Source of the DNA: Lacimicrobium alkaliphilum
GTDB lineage: Bacteria > Pseudomonadota > Gammaproteobacteria > Enterobacterales > Alteromonadaceae
Direction of reading: 5' to 3'
Assembly (NCBI RefSeq): GCF_001466725.1
Contig: NZ_CP013650.1
Span: 3,286,001 to 3,350,000, forward strand
DNA: 64,000 nucleotides
The notes beneath the pieces are model-generated. The model searched no databases. It saw only the letters and a list, made by a program, of their open reading frames with translations, and had not been told where the DNA came from. This document shows positions 44,524 to 54,128 of the stretch, in pieces; within the stretch, counting starts at the first letter, position 1, and each line of letters starts with the position of its first letter. A program made the translations under genes and the position numbers.

Positions 44524-46677
44524 ATGAAACACTCTGTATTGGCAACCGCCATTACCGCCGCACTGATGAGTACAACCCCTCTGGCTGAAGAATCCATGAC
44601 ACCATCCGGTGTCAGTCTGGCCGGAGTGGAAACCATTAAAATAATTGGCAGTAAATCTGATGCCCGTGGCCTTGCCGGCTCCAGCGCCGTTATTGACGAG
44701 CAGCAGATGCAGGTGGAAGTAACCACAGATATTCATCAGGTACTCAAGACGGTACCCGGTATTTATATTCAGGAAGAAGATGGGCATGGTTTGCGCCCAA
44801 ACATTGGCATTCGCGCCGCCAACTCTGGTCGTTCGAGTAAAATCACCCTGCTCGAAGATGGCGTGATGATCGCCCCGGCCCCCTACTCTAATCCGGCCGC
44901 CTATTATTTCCCCACCACTTTCCGTATGTCTTCCGTTGAAGTATTAAAAGGTGCGCCGCTGTTGCGCTTCGGCCCACAGACCACAGGCGGTGTGGTCAAC
45001 ATGGTAACTACGGCGATACCTGATCAGCAAAGTGGCAAGGTGATCACTCAGTTTGGTGAAAACAGCAGCCGTGATATCCATGCCTATATCGGTGGTACCG
45101 AGGGTAATTTCGGTTATTTACTGGAAACCGTACAGCGCAGCAGCGCTGGATTTAAAGATATCGATCGCAGCAGCCGTGATACCGGCTTTGATATCGAAGA
45201 CTATGTGGTCAAGCTGAAATGGACTGACGATAATCAAAGCCTGCTGGCTAAACTGCAATACTCTGAAGAGCTATCCAACGAAACCTATGCCGGTCTGACC
45301 GATGCGGATTTCAGGCGCGATGCCAACCGCCGTTATGGCCTGTCTGATATCGACCAGATGGACAACAGCCACAAAGGGTACAGCCTTAACTATAATCTGG
45401 ATATCAACGACAATCTGTCTCTGAATCTGGTGGGCTATTACAATGAGTTTGCCCGCAACTGGTTTAAAGCCGGTGTTGCCGGAGGCCTGATCAACAGTGC
45501 CAACAACGGCGATACCGAGGCGCAGGCGATTCTCGATGGAGACATGGATCTGGCCGGCATCAAGTTTAAAAACAATAATCGCAGCTATGAGTCCTATGGC
45601 CTGGAAGCTAATCTTGGTATCGATTTAAACGATCACAGCATTCAGATTGGTGTCCGTGATCATCGCGATACCATGGACAGATTCCAGCCTCAGGATGTGT
45701 ATGACCAGATCAACGGCAGCCTGGTATTCCAGTCTGTTATCGAGCCCACAGGCGGCGACAACCGCCTCGAAGAAGCCGATGCCCTGAGCTTATGGGTTAC
45801 CGATAACTGGCAGGTCACTGACGCCCTGAAAGTCAATCTGGCCCTGCGTTATGAAGATGTAGAATCGTCGCGCCGCCAGTTTAACGACGTGGCCCGCAAC
45901 GACTTAGGCAGCTTCCGCAGTAATGACAGCGATGAGTGGTTACCCGGTGCATCATTTACTTATGATCTAACCGGTGAATGGCAGGTTCTGGCGGGTGTAC
46001 ACAAGGGCTTCTCGCCCCTTGGCGGTGGCGCTGTGGCAGAAGAAGAGCCGGAGACCAGTATCAACTATGAAGCTGGTGTACGCTTTTCACGCAATGGCCT
46101 GTTCGCCGAAGCCATTGTCTTTTACAGCGATTTTTCAAATAAGTCTGAGCTGTGCTCAGTGGCAACCCCCTGCAGCAACGGCGCCGAGAGTGGCACATTC
46201 TCCACCGGTGATGCGGTTGTTTCCGGTTTGGAGATTCAGCTGAGCCAGACCCTGGATTTAGGCAACTACAGCATGCCGATTGATTTCAGCTACACCTACA
46301 GCAATGCTGAGATCACTAAAGACAATGCCGTGGTTGGCGTATTCGACGGTGACGAACTGGCCGGTGTACCCACTAATATGGCCAGTTTGCGCGTGGCGCT
46401 GGACAGTGGTGATAAGTGGTACCACTATGCGGTGGCCAAGTACATTGATGAGACCTGCGTAGCCCTGGGATGCAACAACAGCGATGATGCCTTTGGTAAA
46501 ACAGATTCTTTGTTTGTGATGGACATTGTCAGCCGCTATCAGCTCAACAGCCAGACGACTTTGTACGTTAAGGTGGAGAACCTGCTGGATAATCAGGAAA
46601 TCATCGCCCGCACTCCACAGGGTGCAAGACCCAATAAACCACAGACCGCCTCTGTGGGGGTTGAATACAGCTTCTGA
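44524..46677 (+). CDS. TonB-dependent siderophore/ferric-citrate-type receptor (FecA-like)
   Basis: A 717-aa outer-membrane receptor. Signal peptide about residues 1-21, TonB-box-like ETIKIIGSK, and a plug with DIHQVLKTVPGIYIQEEDGH, then LRPNIGIRAANSGRSSKITL, LEDGVMIAPAPYSNPAAYYF and GPQTTGGVVNMVT. The plug resembles FecA. The barrel ends in SVGVEYSF with terminal Phe. It should import an iron chelate, powered by TonB. A Fur-like box precedes it, and two terminators follow. The iron ligand is unknown. It is not part of the ars unit despite its position. Confidence 0.88.
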   Translation: MKHSVLATAITAALMSTTPLAEESMTPSGVSLAGVETIKIIGSKSDARGLAGSSAVIDEQQMQVEVTTDIHQVLKTVPGIYIQEEDGHGLRPNIGIRAANSGRSSKITLLEDGVMIAPAPYSNPAAYYFPTTFRMSSVEVLKGAPLLRFGPQTTGGVVNMVTTAIPDQQSGKVITQFGENSSRDIHAYIGGTEGNFGYLLETVQRSSAGFKDIDRSSRDTGFDIEDYVVKLKWTDDNQSLLAKLQYSEELSNETYAGLTDADFRRDANRRYGLSDIDQMDNSHKGYSLNYNLDINDNLSLNLVGYYNEFARNWFKAGVAGGLINSANNGDTEAQAILDGDMDLAGIKFKNNNRSYESYGLEANLGIDLNDHSIQIGVRDHRDTMDRFQPQDVYDQINGSLVFQSVIEPTGGDNRLEEADALSLWVTDNWQVTDALKVNLALRYEDVESSRRQFNDVARNDLGSFRSNDSDEWLPGASFTYDLTGEWQVLAGVHKGFSPLGGGAVAEEEPETSINYEAGVRFSRNGLFAEAIVFYSDFSNKSELCSVATPCSNGAESGTFSTGDAVVSGLEIQLSQTLDLGNYSMPIDFSYTYSNAEITKDNAVVGVFDGDELAGVPTNMASLRVALDSGDKWYHYAVAKYIDETCVALGCNNSDDAFGKTDSLFVMDIVSRYQLNSQTTLYVKVENLLDNQEIIARTPQGARPNKPQTASVGVEYSF

Positions 46678-46705
46678 GCACTTTGACACTCATCAGAGAA
46701 ACAAC

Positions 46706-46735
46706 AAGGCGGCCAACAGGCCGCCTTTGTTTTTC
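46706..46735 (+). terminator. Rho-independent terminator of the FecA-like receptor
   Basis: Stem AAGGCGGCC/GGCCGCCTT with AACA loop, followed by TGTTTTT. It begins 29 bases after the receptor stop. Confidence 0.92.
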
Positions 46736-46759
46736 CCACTCCGGGCTGAATACCCTGCA

Positions 46760-46789
46760 AAAAAATACCGGGCCAGCCCGGTATTTTTG
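46760..46789. terminator. Bidirectional terminator between receptor and usp genes
   Basis: Stem AAAAATACCGGGC/GCCCGGTATTTTT around a two-base CA centre. T-runs occur in both directions, so it serves the plus-strand receptor and the minus-strand usp gene. Confidence 0.9.
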
Positions 46790-46810
46790 TTTAATAAATC
46801 ATCGCCGACA

Positions 46811-47674
46811 TTATCTTAATAACAGCAACGGAATACTGGCGCGATTCAGCATTTTCAGGGTAAAGCTGCCCAGCAGCATCTCCCGCAGGCGACCATGTCC
46901 AAATGAGCCCATCACAATCATCTGAATATCCTCTTCCTGCTGATAACTGAGCAATTGCTGTTCGGCATCACCGTGAAGCTTGGCAGTCACCACTTTTAAA
47001 CCGGCTTGTTGCAAGCGCTCGCTGGCATCTTCAAGTAACTTATCGGCCTTAGCATCATCTTTAGTCACATGCACAAGATGACAATCCATGCCCTTGTACA
47101 AGGGGCTGGTGAGCAGATAATCGAGCGCTTTTTCTGCGGCCTCACTACCATCATAAGCCAACATTATGCGCTGTGGTTCGGCAAATTCCCGATTGACGAT
47201 CAGAATCGGCTTGTGCAGCGCACGAATAATGCTCTCGATATGATTGCCCAGGCCATCATCAGACTGATGATCTTCACCGCGTACACCCAGTACCAGCACC
47301 CGGATATGTTCTTCCATCTCCACCAGGGTTTCGGTGAGACTGCCGTGCCGCTGACATAACTGCGCTGAATCAATACCCGCAGCTTTCACCCGTTCGTTAG
47401 CCGCTTCAAGCATGTGCTTGCCCTGCTCCAGCAAGATCTTACTGCGCTTGGCTTCCAGCTCGGTGAGTTCCTCAAGCAGATATTCACGACTACCAAGGCC
47501 GATATTACCACTCAGATCTGCCGCAGCCGGAGGTTCTCTGTGTTCAAGGTTGTGCAGCAATTTTAACGGTACGCCAACACGATTGGCTATCCAGGCGGCG
47601 TAGTCTGCCACCGCAGCACTGATGACAGAGCCGTCGATACCCGCAAGTACCAGATTTTTTTCAGATTGACTCAT
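46811..47674 (-). CDS. Tandem-domain universal stress protein
   Basis: A 287-aa protein with two UspA domains. Domain 1 opens NLVLAGIDGSVISAAVADYA and has VLVLGVRGE. Domain 2 opens RIMLAYDGSEAAEKALDYL and ends MIVMGSFGHGRLREMLLGSF, the ATP-binding 'G-x2-G-x9-G-S/T' motif. The start overlaps the sulP stop by one base (TGATG), implying coupled expression. It may regulate or protect the transporter, or respond to general stress. Confidence 0.9.
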   Translation of the reverse strand: MSQSEKNLVLAGIDGSVISAAVADYAAWIANRVGVPLKLLHNLEHREPPAAADLSGNIGLGSREYLLEELTELEAKRSKILLEQGKHMLEAANERVKAAGIDSAQLCQRHGSLTETLVEMEEHIRVLVLGVRGEDHQSDDGLGNHIESIIRALHKPILIVNREFAEPQRIMLAYDGSEAAEKALDYLLTSPLYKGMDCHLVHVTKDDAKADKLLEDASERLQQAGLKVVTAKLHGDAEQQLLSYQQEEDIQMIVMGSFGHGRLREMLLGSFTLKMLNRASIPLLLLR

Positions 47675-49167
47675 CAGTGTCCTCCCAGGACTTTTTCAAT
47701 TTCTTCAGGCTTATCATGCACACCGAAGCGATCCACTATAGTTTCCGTGGCTTCATTCAGACCGATCAGCTCTACCTCAGCCCCTTCGCGACGGAATTTG
47801 ATCACCGCCTTATCCAGTGCAGCTACCGCAGATACGTCCCAGAAATGAGCCCTGTCCAAATCGATGACTACCTTATCAACCACTTCTTTAAAATCAAAGC
47901 TGTCGGCGAACTTATCCGCCGAATTGAAAAATACCTGCCCCATCACTTTATAAGTACGGGTATTGGTTTCTTCATCCAGCTCCGAGCTCACGTACATAAA
48001 GTGGCTGACCTTGTTGGCAAAAAATACCGAGGCAAAAAGTACCCCCACCAATACGCCATAGGCCAGATTATGGGTCGCAACCGTGACAATCACCGTAGCC
48101 AGCATACCGATATTGTAGGACAAGGGATGGGATTTAAGATTACGGATGGAGTCCCAGCTAAAGGTACCGATAGACACCATGATCATCACCGCCACCAGTG
48201 CCGCCATGGGAATAATTTTTATCCAGTCCGACAGAAACACCACCATGAACAGCAGGAAGCTACCCGCCACCAGCGTCGATAATCGCCCGCGACCACCGGA
48301 TTTCACATTGATAATTGACTGACCGATCATGGCACAACCGGCCATACCACCAAGCAGACCGGCCCCCACATTCGCCACGCCCTGGCCTTTGCACTCACGG
48401 TTTTTATCGCTGTCGGTATCGGTCAGATCATCCACAATAGTGGCGGTCATCAGAGACTCCAATAAACCCACTACAGCAAGAGCGGCCGAATACGGGAAAA
48501 TAATCGCCAGGGTTTCAAAATTCAGCGGCACATCGGGCCACAGAAATACCGGCAAGGTATCAGGCAGTTCGCCCATATCACCCACATTGCGAATATCCAG
48601 CCCCATCATGACGGCCACTATGGTCAGGGCCACAATACACACCAGTGGCGAGGGCAGCAGTTTGCCGACAACAGGTACATAAGGAAACAGATAAATAATA
48701 CCCAGTCCGGCAGCGGTCATAGCATACACATGCCAGGTCACATCAGTCAGCTCAGGCAACTGGGCCATAAAAATCAGGATGGCCAGAGCATTCACAAAGC
48801 CGGTGACCACGGAGCGGGAGACAAAAGACATCAGGCTACCGAGCTTTAAGTAACCGGCGATAATCTGTAGTACGCCGGTGAGCAAGGTCGCGGCCAGCAG
48901 ATATTCAAGTCCATGCTCTTTAACCAGGGTCACCATCAACAATGCCATGGCCCCGGTGGCGGCACTGATCATGCCCGGACGTCCACCCACTATGGCTATC
49001 ACCACAGCAATACAAAAGGATGCGTATAGTCCCACCTTGGGATCCACGCCAGCAATAATAGAAAAGGCAATAGCCTCGGGGATCAAAGCCAGCGCAACAA
49101 CGATGCCGGCAAGCAGATCACCGCGAATGTTGCCCAGCCAGTCCTGTTTGGTTGAGTGCAGTAACAT
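47674..49167 (-). CDS. SulP-family anion transporter with STAS domain
   Basis: About 497 aa. The membrane part (residues 1-390) shows the SulP start [20 protein letters not shown], then [12 protein letters not shown], a conserved GPTGAM-like [12 protein letters not shown], and [22 protein letters not shown]-terminal STAS domain follows ([20 protein letters not shown], then VELIGL). The closest familiar members are bicarbonate or sulfate carriers (BicA group); the substrate cannot be read from sequence. The ATG at 49167 has AGGA upstream; the frame opens with TTG at 49173. Confidence 0.9.
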   Translation of the reverse strand: MLLHSTKQDWLGNIRGDLLAGIVVALALIPEAIAFSIIAGVDPKVGLYASFCIAVVIAIVGGRPGMISAATGAMALLMVTLVKEHGLEYLLAATLLTGVLQIIAGYLKLGSLMSFVSRSVVTGFVNALAILIFMAQLPELTDVTWHVYAMTAAGLGIIYLFPYVPVVGKLLPSPLVCIVALTIVAVMMGLDIRNVGDMGELPDTLPVFLWPDVPLNFETLAIIFPYSAALAVVGLLESLMTATIVDDLTDTDSDKNRECKGQGVANVGAGLLGGMAGCAMIGQSIINVKSGGRGRLSTLVAGSFLLFMVVFLSDWIKIIPMAALVAVMIMVSIGTFSWDSIRNLKSHPLSYNIGMLATVIVTVATHNLAYGVLVGVLFASVFFANKVSHFMYVSSELDEETNTRTYKVMGQVFFNSADKFADSFDFKEVVDKVVIDLDRAHFWDVSAVAALDKAVIKFRREGAEVELIGLNEATETIVDRFGVHDKPEEIEKVLGGH

Positions 49168-49494
49168 AGTCAATCCTGATGTTTAATAACGGGTTTTCGG
49201 TCTTGCTGACCGTCTAAAGCATAGCCTGAATATCAGACAATACAGTTACAACCGCCGCTGAAACCGGGCAGTAGCATTGTAGGAGGGTAAGATGTTCTAG
49301 GGTGGCGTAATCAGCACGTTGCGGCTTTTATATCTGTAATTAGAAAGCGCGGCATCATACGCAAGGCAGCCTGATATTTCAACAAGCAAGGCCCGTACCA
49401 GAATAAAGTTATCTATATTTTACAATTAATTAACAGCGCTCAGAGGGCATGATAGGTTAAAATCAGTGCAACAGAAAAATCGATACGGAGCACT

Positions 49495-50700
49495 ATGACT
49501 GCCTACTGGCGCTTTATTCAACAACACTGGCCATTGCTGGGATTTGGTTTTATTACCATTTTCTGGGGCAACCTTGGCCAGTCGTTTTTTATCAGCTTTT
49601 TTGGTGCCAGTATTCAGCAAAGCCTGGCCATCAGTGCCGGTGACTATGGGCTGATCTATGCACTCGCGACCCTGACTTCCGGGCTGATGCTGATGGCATT
49701 GGGCGGCAAGGTGGATAAATACCCGCTGAAAAACTTCAGTTCCGCGGCGGCGCTGGGATTAATGCTCGCCTGTTCGGTAATGTGGCTGGCCAACAATGCC
49801 TTATGGCTGTGGCTGGGATTTTTTCTGTTGCGCCTTTGTGGTCAGGGGCTGCTGCCCCATATAGGCCAGACCACCATGGCACGCAGCTTTGACAAAGACA
49901 GGGGCAAAGCCATTAGCTTATCGGCTTGCGGCGTACCCCTGGGTGAAGCCATATTACCGCTGATCGTAGTGGCGTTAATTGCCTGGCTCGGCTGGCAGCA
50001 AAGCTGGCTGTGGCTGGGGTTAAGCATTCCGCTTATCTATATTCCCTTAAGCCGTAAACTGCTGAATAAAGCGGCGCTGGCCCCACCTGAGGTTAACGCG
50101 GCCAATGCCACAGGGCCCCAGTACAGTCGCCGCCATGTGCTCAAAGATCTGCGTTTCTGGCTGGTACTACCGGCGATGCTGGCCGGGCCTTTTCTGGTGA
50201 CTGCTATTTTTATACAGCAAAACTATGTGCTGGAGCAAAAAGGCTGGACCACCGCTTTGCTGGCCAGCAGCTTTATCATCTATGGCGTATTGCACTGGGC
50301 CGGCTCAATCTGGTCCGGCGTACTGGTAGACAGATTCCGGGCCAGAAAGCTGGTGCCGGTTATTTCCCTGCCATTGTTACTGGCAATGCTGTTGCTGACG
50401 CTGGGCTATGGCCCCTGGTTAGCGCCGGTGTTTATGGCGATACTGGGGTTATCCATTGGCATTACCGGACCGGTGTTTAATGCCCTTTGGGCCGAGGTTT
50501 ATGGCACCACCAATCTCGGCGCTATCCGCGCGCTGGCCACCTCTTTGATGATCCTCTCCACCGCCAGCTCACCCTGGCTGTTTGGCCTGTTGATTGATGC
50601 GGGCGTCACAGGAACAGCACTGTTTGCAGGTTGCAGCACCGGGGTCTTTATCGCATTGATTGGAACGCTGATTGCCTATGGCAGAAATCCGGCTCAGTGA
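49495..50700 (+). CDS. Major facilitator superfamily transporter
   Basis: A 401-aa protein with 12 predicted helices. FFGASIQQSLAISAGDYGLIYALATLTSGLM covers helices 1-2, followed by the loop GGKVDKYPLKNF (MFS motif A position), GLLPHIGQTTMARSFDKDRGKA between 4 and 5, and a second-half loop GVLVDRFRARKLVP. Substrate unknown. CGGAG precedes ATG 49495. The 321-bp gap upstream, between sulP and this gene, shows no gene, only AT-rich sequence likely to hold divergent promoters. Its stop overlaps the end of a decayed dksA-like gene on the other strand. Confidence 0.85.
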   Translation: MTAYWRFIQQHWPLLGFGFITIFWGNLGQSFFISFFGASIQQSLAISAGDYGLIYALATLTSGLMLMALGGKVDKYPLKNFSSAAALGLMLACSVMWLANNALWLWLGFFLLRLCGQGLLPHIGQTTMARSFDKDRGKAISLSACGVPLGEAILPLIVVALIAWLGWQQSWLWLGLSIPLIYIPLSRKLLNKAALAPPEVNAANATGPQYSRRHVLKDLRFWLVLPAMLAGPFLVTAIFIQQNYVLEQKGWTTALLASSFIIYGVLHWAGSIWSGVLVDRFRARKLVPVISLPLLLAMLLLTLGYGPWLAPVFMAILGLSIGITGPVFNALWAEVYGTTNLGAIRALATSLMILSTASSPWLFGLLIDAGVTGTALFAGCSTGVFIALIGTLIAYGRNPAQ

Positions 50701-50910
50701 TGTTCTGCACACCGGATACAGTAAGTGGTGACCGGATTAAACAACAGGCGGCGGGGATCGATCGGCTCGTCGCATTCTAGAGCGCCGAGTGGTTAGATAA
50801 CAACCACCATAGCCTGCCTGAAATTTCCCCAGTTCACTACTGGCGGCCAGACGCTCGGCGCGCATCTGCAGTAACTTTTGTTTGCATTGTTGTACTTGTT
50901 GTGGAGTCAT
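50694..50910 (-). pseudogene. Decayed DksA/TraR-family zinc-finger gene
   Basis: From ATG 50908-50910 the minus strand reads MTPQQVQQCKQKLLQMRAER, then LAASSELGKFQAGYGGC. After about 19 extra bases the next reading frame gives LECDEPIDPRRLLFNPVTTY, then CIRCAEHH and stop (50694-50696). Joined, this is a standard C4 zinc finger of DksA/TraR proteins (YGxCxxC...CxxC). The insertion shifts the frame, and the coiled-coil region is much shorter than usual, so the gene is broken by both insertion and deletion. Its 3' end overlaps the MFS stop by seven bases. Confidence 0.75.
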
Positions 50911-51070
50911 GGGGACAGACCAACAGCAGCAATCTGTAAAATCAGACTAACAGCTTACTTTATCGCCAGTTATCAGGCAAAAGGCAGGGATCCGCGACAG
51001 GTAGTGATCCAATTCATACTGAAGTTGTTAGACTAATGGCACTGCTACCCAATTGATTCAGGAGCCTAGA

Positions 51071-52188
<1,118 letters not shown>

Positions 52189-52298
52189 TGCGTGAGGGGT
52201 GAAGAGTTAGGTGAGATGAGTCCTGAGAGAAATAGCTCATCACAGAGCCGCGGAGATTAGGATCTGTTTAAAACTCAGCGAACCCAGCGATTCAGTCT

Positions 52299-52386
52299 GT
52301 AGTCTGGATGCAGCGAAGCGGAATCCGGGTTAAAAAGGCTTTCGCGGATAAGCACCCGCAATCCGCTACGCTTCTTGACGGGCTAC
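52299..52386. repeat. REP palindrome ('GTAGxCxG...AGCGAAGCGGAAT')
   Basis: Left arm GTAGTCTGGATGCAGCGAAG and onward (52299-52329) and right arm CCCGCAATCCGCTACGCTTC ending GGGCTAC (to 52386) form a long inverted repeat. Same family as 55565-55642. It lies in the frmA-frmB gap. Confidence 0.75.
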
Positions 52387-52409
52387 TCTGTGGTAAATAA
52401 GGTGATTTT

Positions 52410-53261
52410 ATGACACAACTTACTGAAATATCAGCCGTTAAATGCTTCGATGGCGTTCAGAAGCGTTTTGAGCATGACTCACAGGTGCTGAACTGCAGGA
52501 TGCAGTTCTCGGTGTATTTACCGCCACAGGCAGAGAAAGAACAGTCCCTGCCCGTGCTGTACTGGCTTTCGGGGCTGACCTGCTCCGATGAGAACTTTTC
52601 TGCTAAGGCCGGGGCACAGCGGGTTGCCGCTGAGCTGGGGATCATACTGGTGATCCCTGATACCAGCCCCCGCGGTGATGGCGTGCCGGGTGCCGATGAT
52701 GGCGCCTACGATCTGGGCCTGGGCGCCGGTTTTTATGTAAATGCAACCGAATCCCCCTGGCAGCGCCACTACCAGATGTATGACTATATAGCCGAAGAGC
52801 TGCCTGGTGTGATTAAGCAGCAGTTTAACATTTCAAAGTCTGCCATTAGTGGTCATTCCATGGGAGGTCATGGTGCATTGGTGCTGGCGCTTCGCAACCC
52901 GGGCCGCTTTACTTCGGTGTCGGCTTTTGCGCCTATTGTAAATCCCGTTGATTGCCCATGGGGTGAAAAGGCCTTCAGCGCCTACTTAGGGGAAAATAAA
53001 CAACAATGGCAGCAATACGATGCCTGCCACTTGCTGGAAAATAAGCAGGCAGACTGGCATATTCCGATTAAAATCGACCAGGGGCTGGCGGATAATTTTC
53101 TGGAGAGCCAGCGTCTTACCCGTCCACTGGAGGAAGTTTGTGAGAAAACCGGCGTCAAAGCAGAGTTTGGCTATCACCCCGGCTATGATCACAGCTACTA
53201 CTTTATCGCCAGCTTTATCGAACAACATCTGCGCTTTCATGCGAAGCATCTGAAGGCCTGA
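52410..53261 (+). CDS. frmB: S-formylglutathione hydrolase
   Basis: A 283-aa esterase-D-type alpha/beta hydrolase: [20 protein letters not shown], the family stretch [20 protein letters not shown], the nucleophile elbow [10 protein letters not shown] (catalytic Ser), the Asp region [10 protein letters not shown] and the catalytic His in [12 protein letters not shown]. It hydrolyses S-formylglutathione to formate and glutathione, the second step of formaldehyde detoxification after FrmA. AAGG precedes ATG 52410. It is two bases upstream of the yigZ start. Confidence 0.93.
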   Translation: MTQLTEISAVKCFDGVQKRFEHDSQVLNCRMQFSVYLPPQAEKEQSLPVLYWLSGLTCSDENFSAKAGAQRVAAELGIILVIPDTSPRGDGVPGADDGAYDLGLGAGFYVNATESPWQRHYQMYDYIAEELPGVIKQQFNISKSAISGHSMGGHGALVLALRNPGRFTSVSAFAPIVNPVDCPWGEKAFSAYLGENKQQWQQYDACHLLENKQADWHIPIKIDQGLADNFLESQRLTRPLEEVCEKTGVKAEFGYHPGYDHSYYFIASFIEQHLRFHAKHLKA

Positions 53262-53263
53262 TC

Positions 53264-53875
53264 TTGGCCGCTACGCAGTATCTGATCCCATCCGCAGCGG
53301 CTGAATTTGAATCAGAGATCAAACGCAGCCGCTTTATCTGTTATGCCGATCATGCCGACAACCGAGAGGCGGCAGAGCATTTTATCCGTTCTGTCCGTGA
53401 GCGCCACCCACAAGCCCGCCATGTGTGCTGGGCTTATATTGCCGGCGCCCCGGATACCACAGTGATGTCCATGAGTGACGATGGAGAGCCCAGCGGCACC
53501 GCAGGTATGCCCATGCTTAAGGTGCTGCAATATTCCGGCATGGGCGAGGTTGTGGTTGCCGTGGTGCGCTATTTTGGCGGTACCAAACTCGGCACCGGAG
53601 GATTGCAACGGGCCTATTCTGACGCTGTCAGTGGGGTACTTGAACTGTTATCTGTCAGAACCCATATCACCCGCACAAGGTTGCTGCTGACCTTTGATTT
53701 TGCACTGGAATCACAGGTTCGCCATATTCTCAGTCAATACGATGTTCAGGCAGATGAACCTGATTACCAGCAGCAGGTCAGTTTACAACTGGCGGTGGCG
53801 GCCCATGAAGCTGAAAAACTGATTACCATGCTGACCAATCATTCAGCCGGCGCCATACACATCAAACACCTCTGA
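53264..53875 (+). CDS. yigZ: YigZ/IMPACT-family protein
   Basis: About 203 aa starting with TTG at 53264, two bases after the frmB stop; no ATG fits. The UPF0029/IMPACT N-terminal domain has EIKRSRFICYADHADNREAA, HPQARHVCWAYI, the signature SDDGEPSGTAGMPMLKVLQ, and VVVAVVRYFGGTKLGTGGL. A C-terminal DUF1949 ferredoxin-like domain follows. The role is uncertain (possibly translation-related by analogy with IMPACT). The tight spacing indicates co-transcription with frmB. Confidence 0.88.
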   Translation: MAATQYLIPSAAAEFESEIKRSRFICYADHADNREAAEHFIRSVRERHPQARHVCWAYIAGAPDTTVMSMSDDGEPSGTAGMPMLKVLQYSGMGEVVVAVVRYFGGTKLGTGGLQRAYSDAVSGVLELLSVRTHITRTRLLLTFDFALESQVRHILSQYDVQADEPDYQQQVSLQLAVAAHEAEKLITMLTNHSAGAIHIKHL

Positions 53876-53937
53876 TAAGCCTTTCAGAGTAGTCACTGGT
53901 CATTGGTGATAAAAAGCCCCTGAGACTAAAGTCCTGA

Positions 53938-53966
53938 TTGAATCACCTGCCGGGATTCCTTATACT
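53938..53966 (+). promoter_or_regulatory. Sigma-70 promoter of nhaD
   Basis: -35 TTGAAT (53938-53943), 17-bp spacer, -10 TATACT (53961-53966). The predicted start near 53973 would give a 5' leader of about 156 bases before the nhaD ATG. Confidence 0.65.
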
Positions 53967-53972
53967 TCGCCA

Positions 53973-54128
53973 CCGCTGAAACCCTGTCTCGAAAACAGAA
54001 TCAATTATAAAAGAGGCGCTGCAGACCAATACTCTGTGGCTATCAGCAACAACGACAGTCTTAGGATTTTCAGCGTAGGCGCAATGCTTGCCTGGTACAA
54101 GATTTTTTAACTACTCGGGACACAACAA
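53973..54128 (+). ncRNA. Probable structured 5' leader of nhaD (candidate riboswitch)
   Basis: The leader begins with CGCTGAAA (53974-53981), which pairs perfectly with TTTCAGCG (54068-54075), closing a domain of about 100 bases. Inside are CTGT/ACAG (53984-53987/53995-53998) and GCTGCAGA/TCTGTGGC (54018-54025/54033-54040, two G-U pairs, loop CCAATAC). Directly after, GTAGGC (54075-54080) can pair with GCC..TAC (54090-54098), followed by six T at 54103-54108, resembling a terminator whose stem begins where the closing helix ends. The layout is that of a regulated leader. I do not recognise a known class; by eye it lacks the lysine-riboswitch core. Confidence 0.4.

Noticed and set aside
53973..54110. 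Lysine riboswitch in front of nhaD
   Set aside because: The AGAGGCGC start looks similar, but the conserved lysine-riboswitch core (GCCGAAG and loop elements) is absent by eye.
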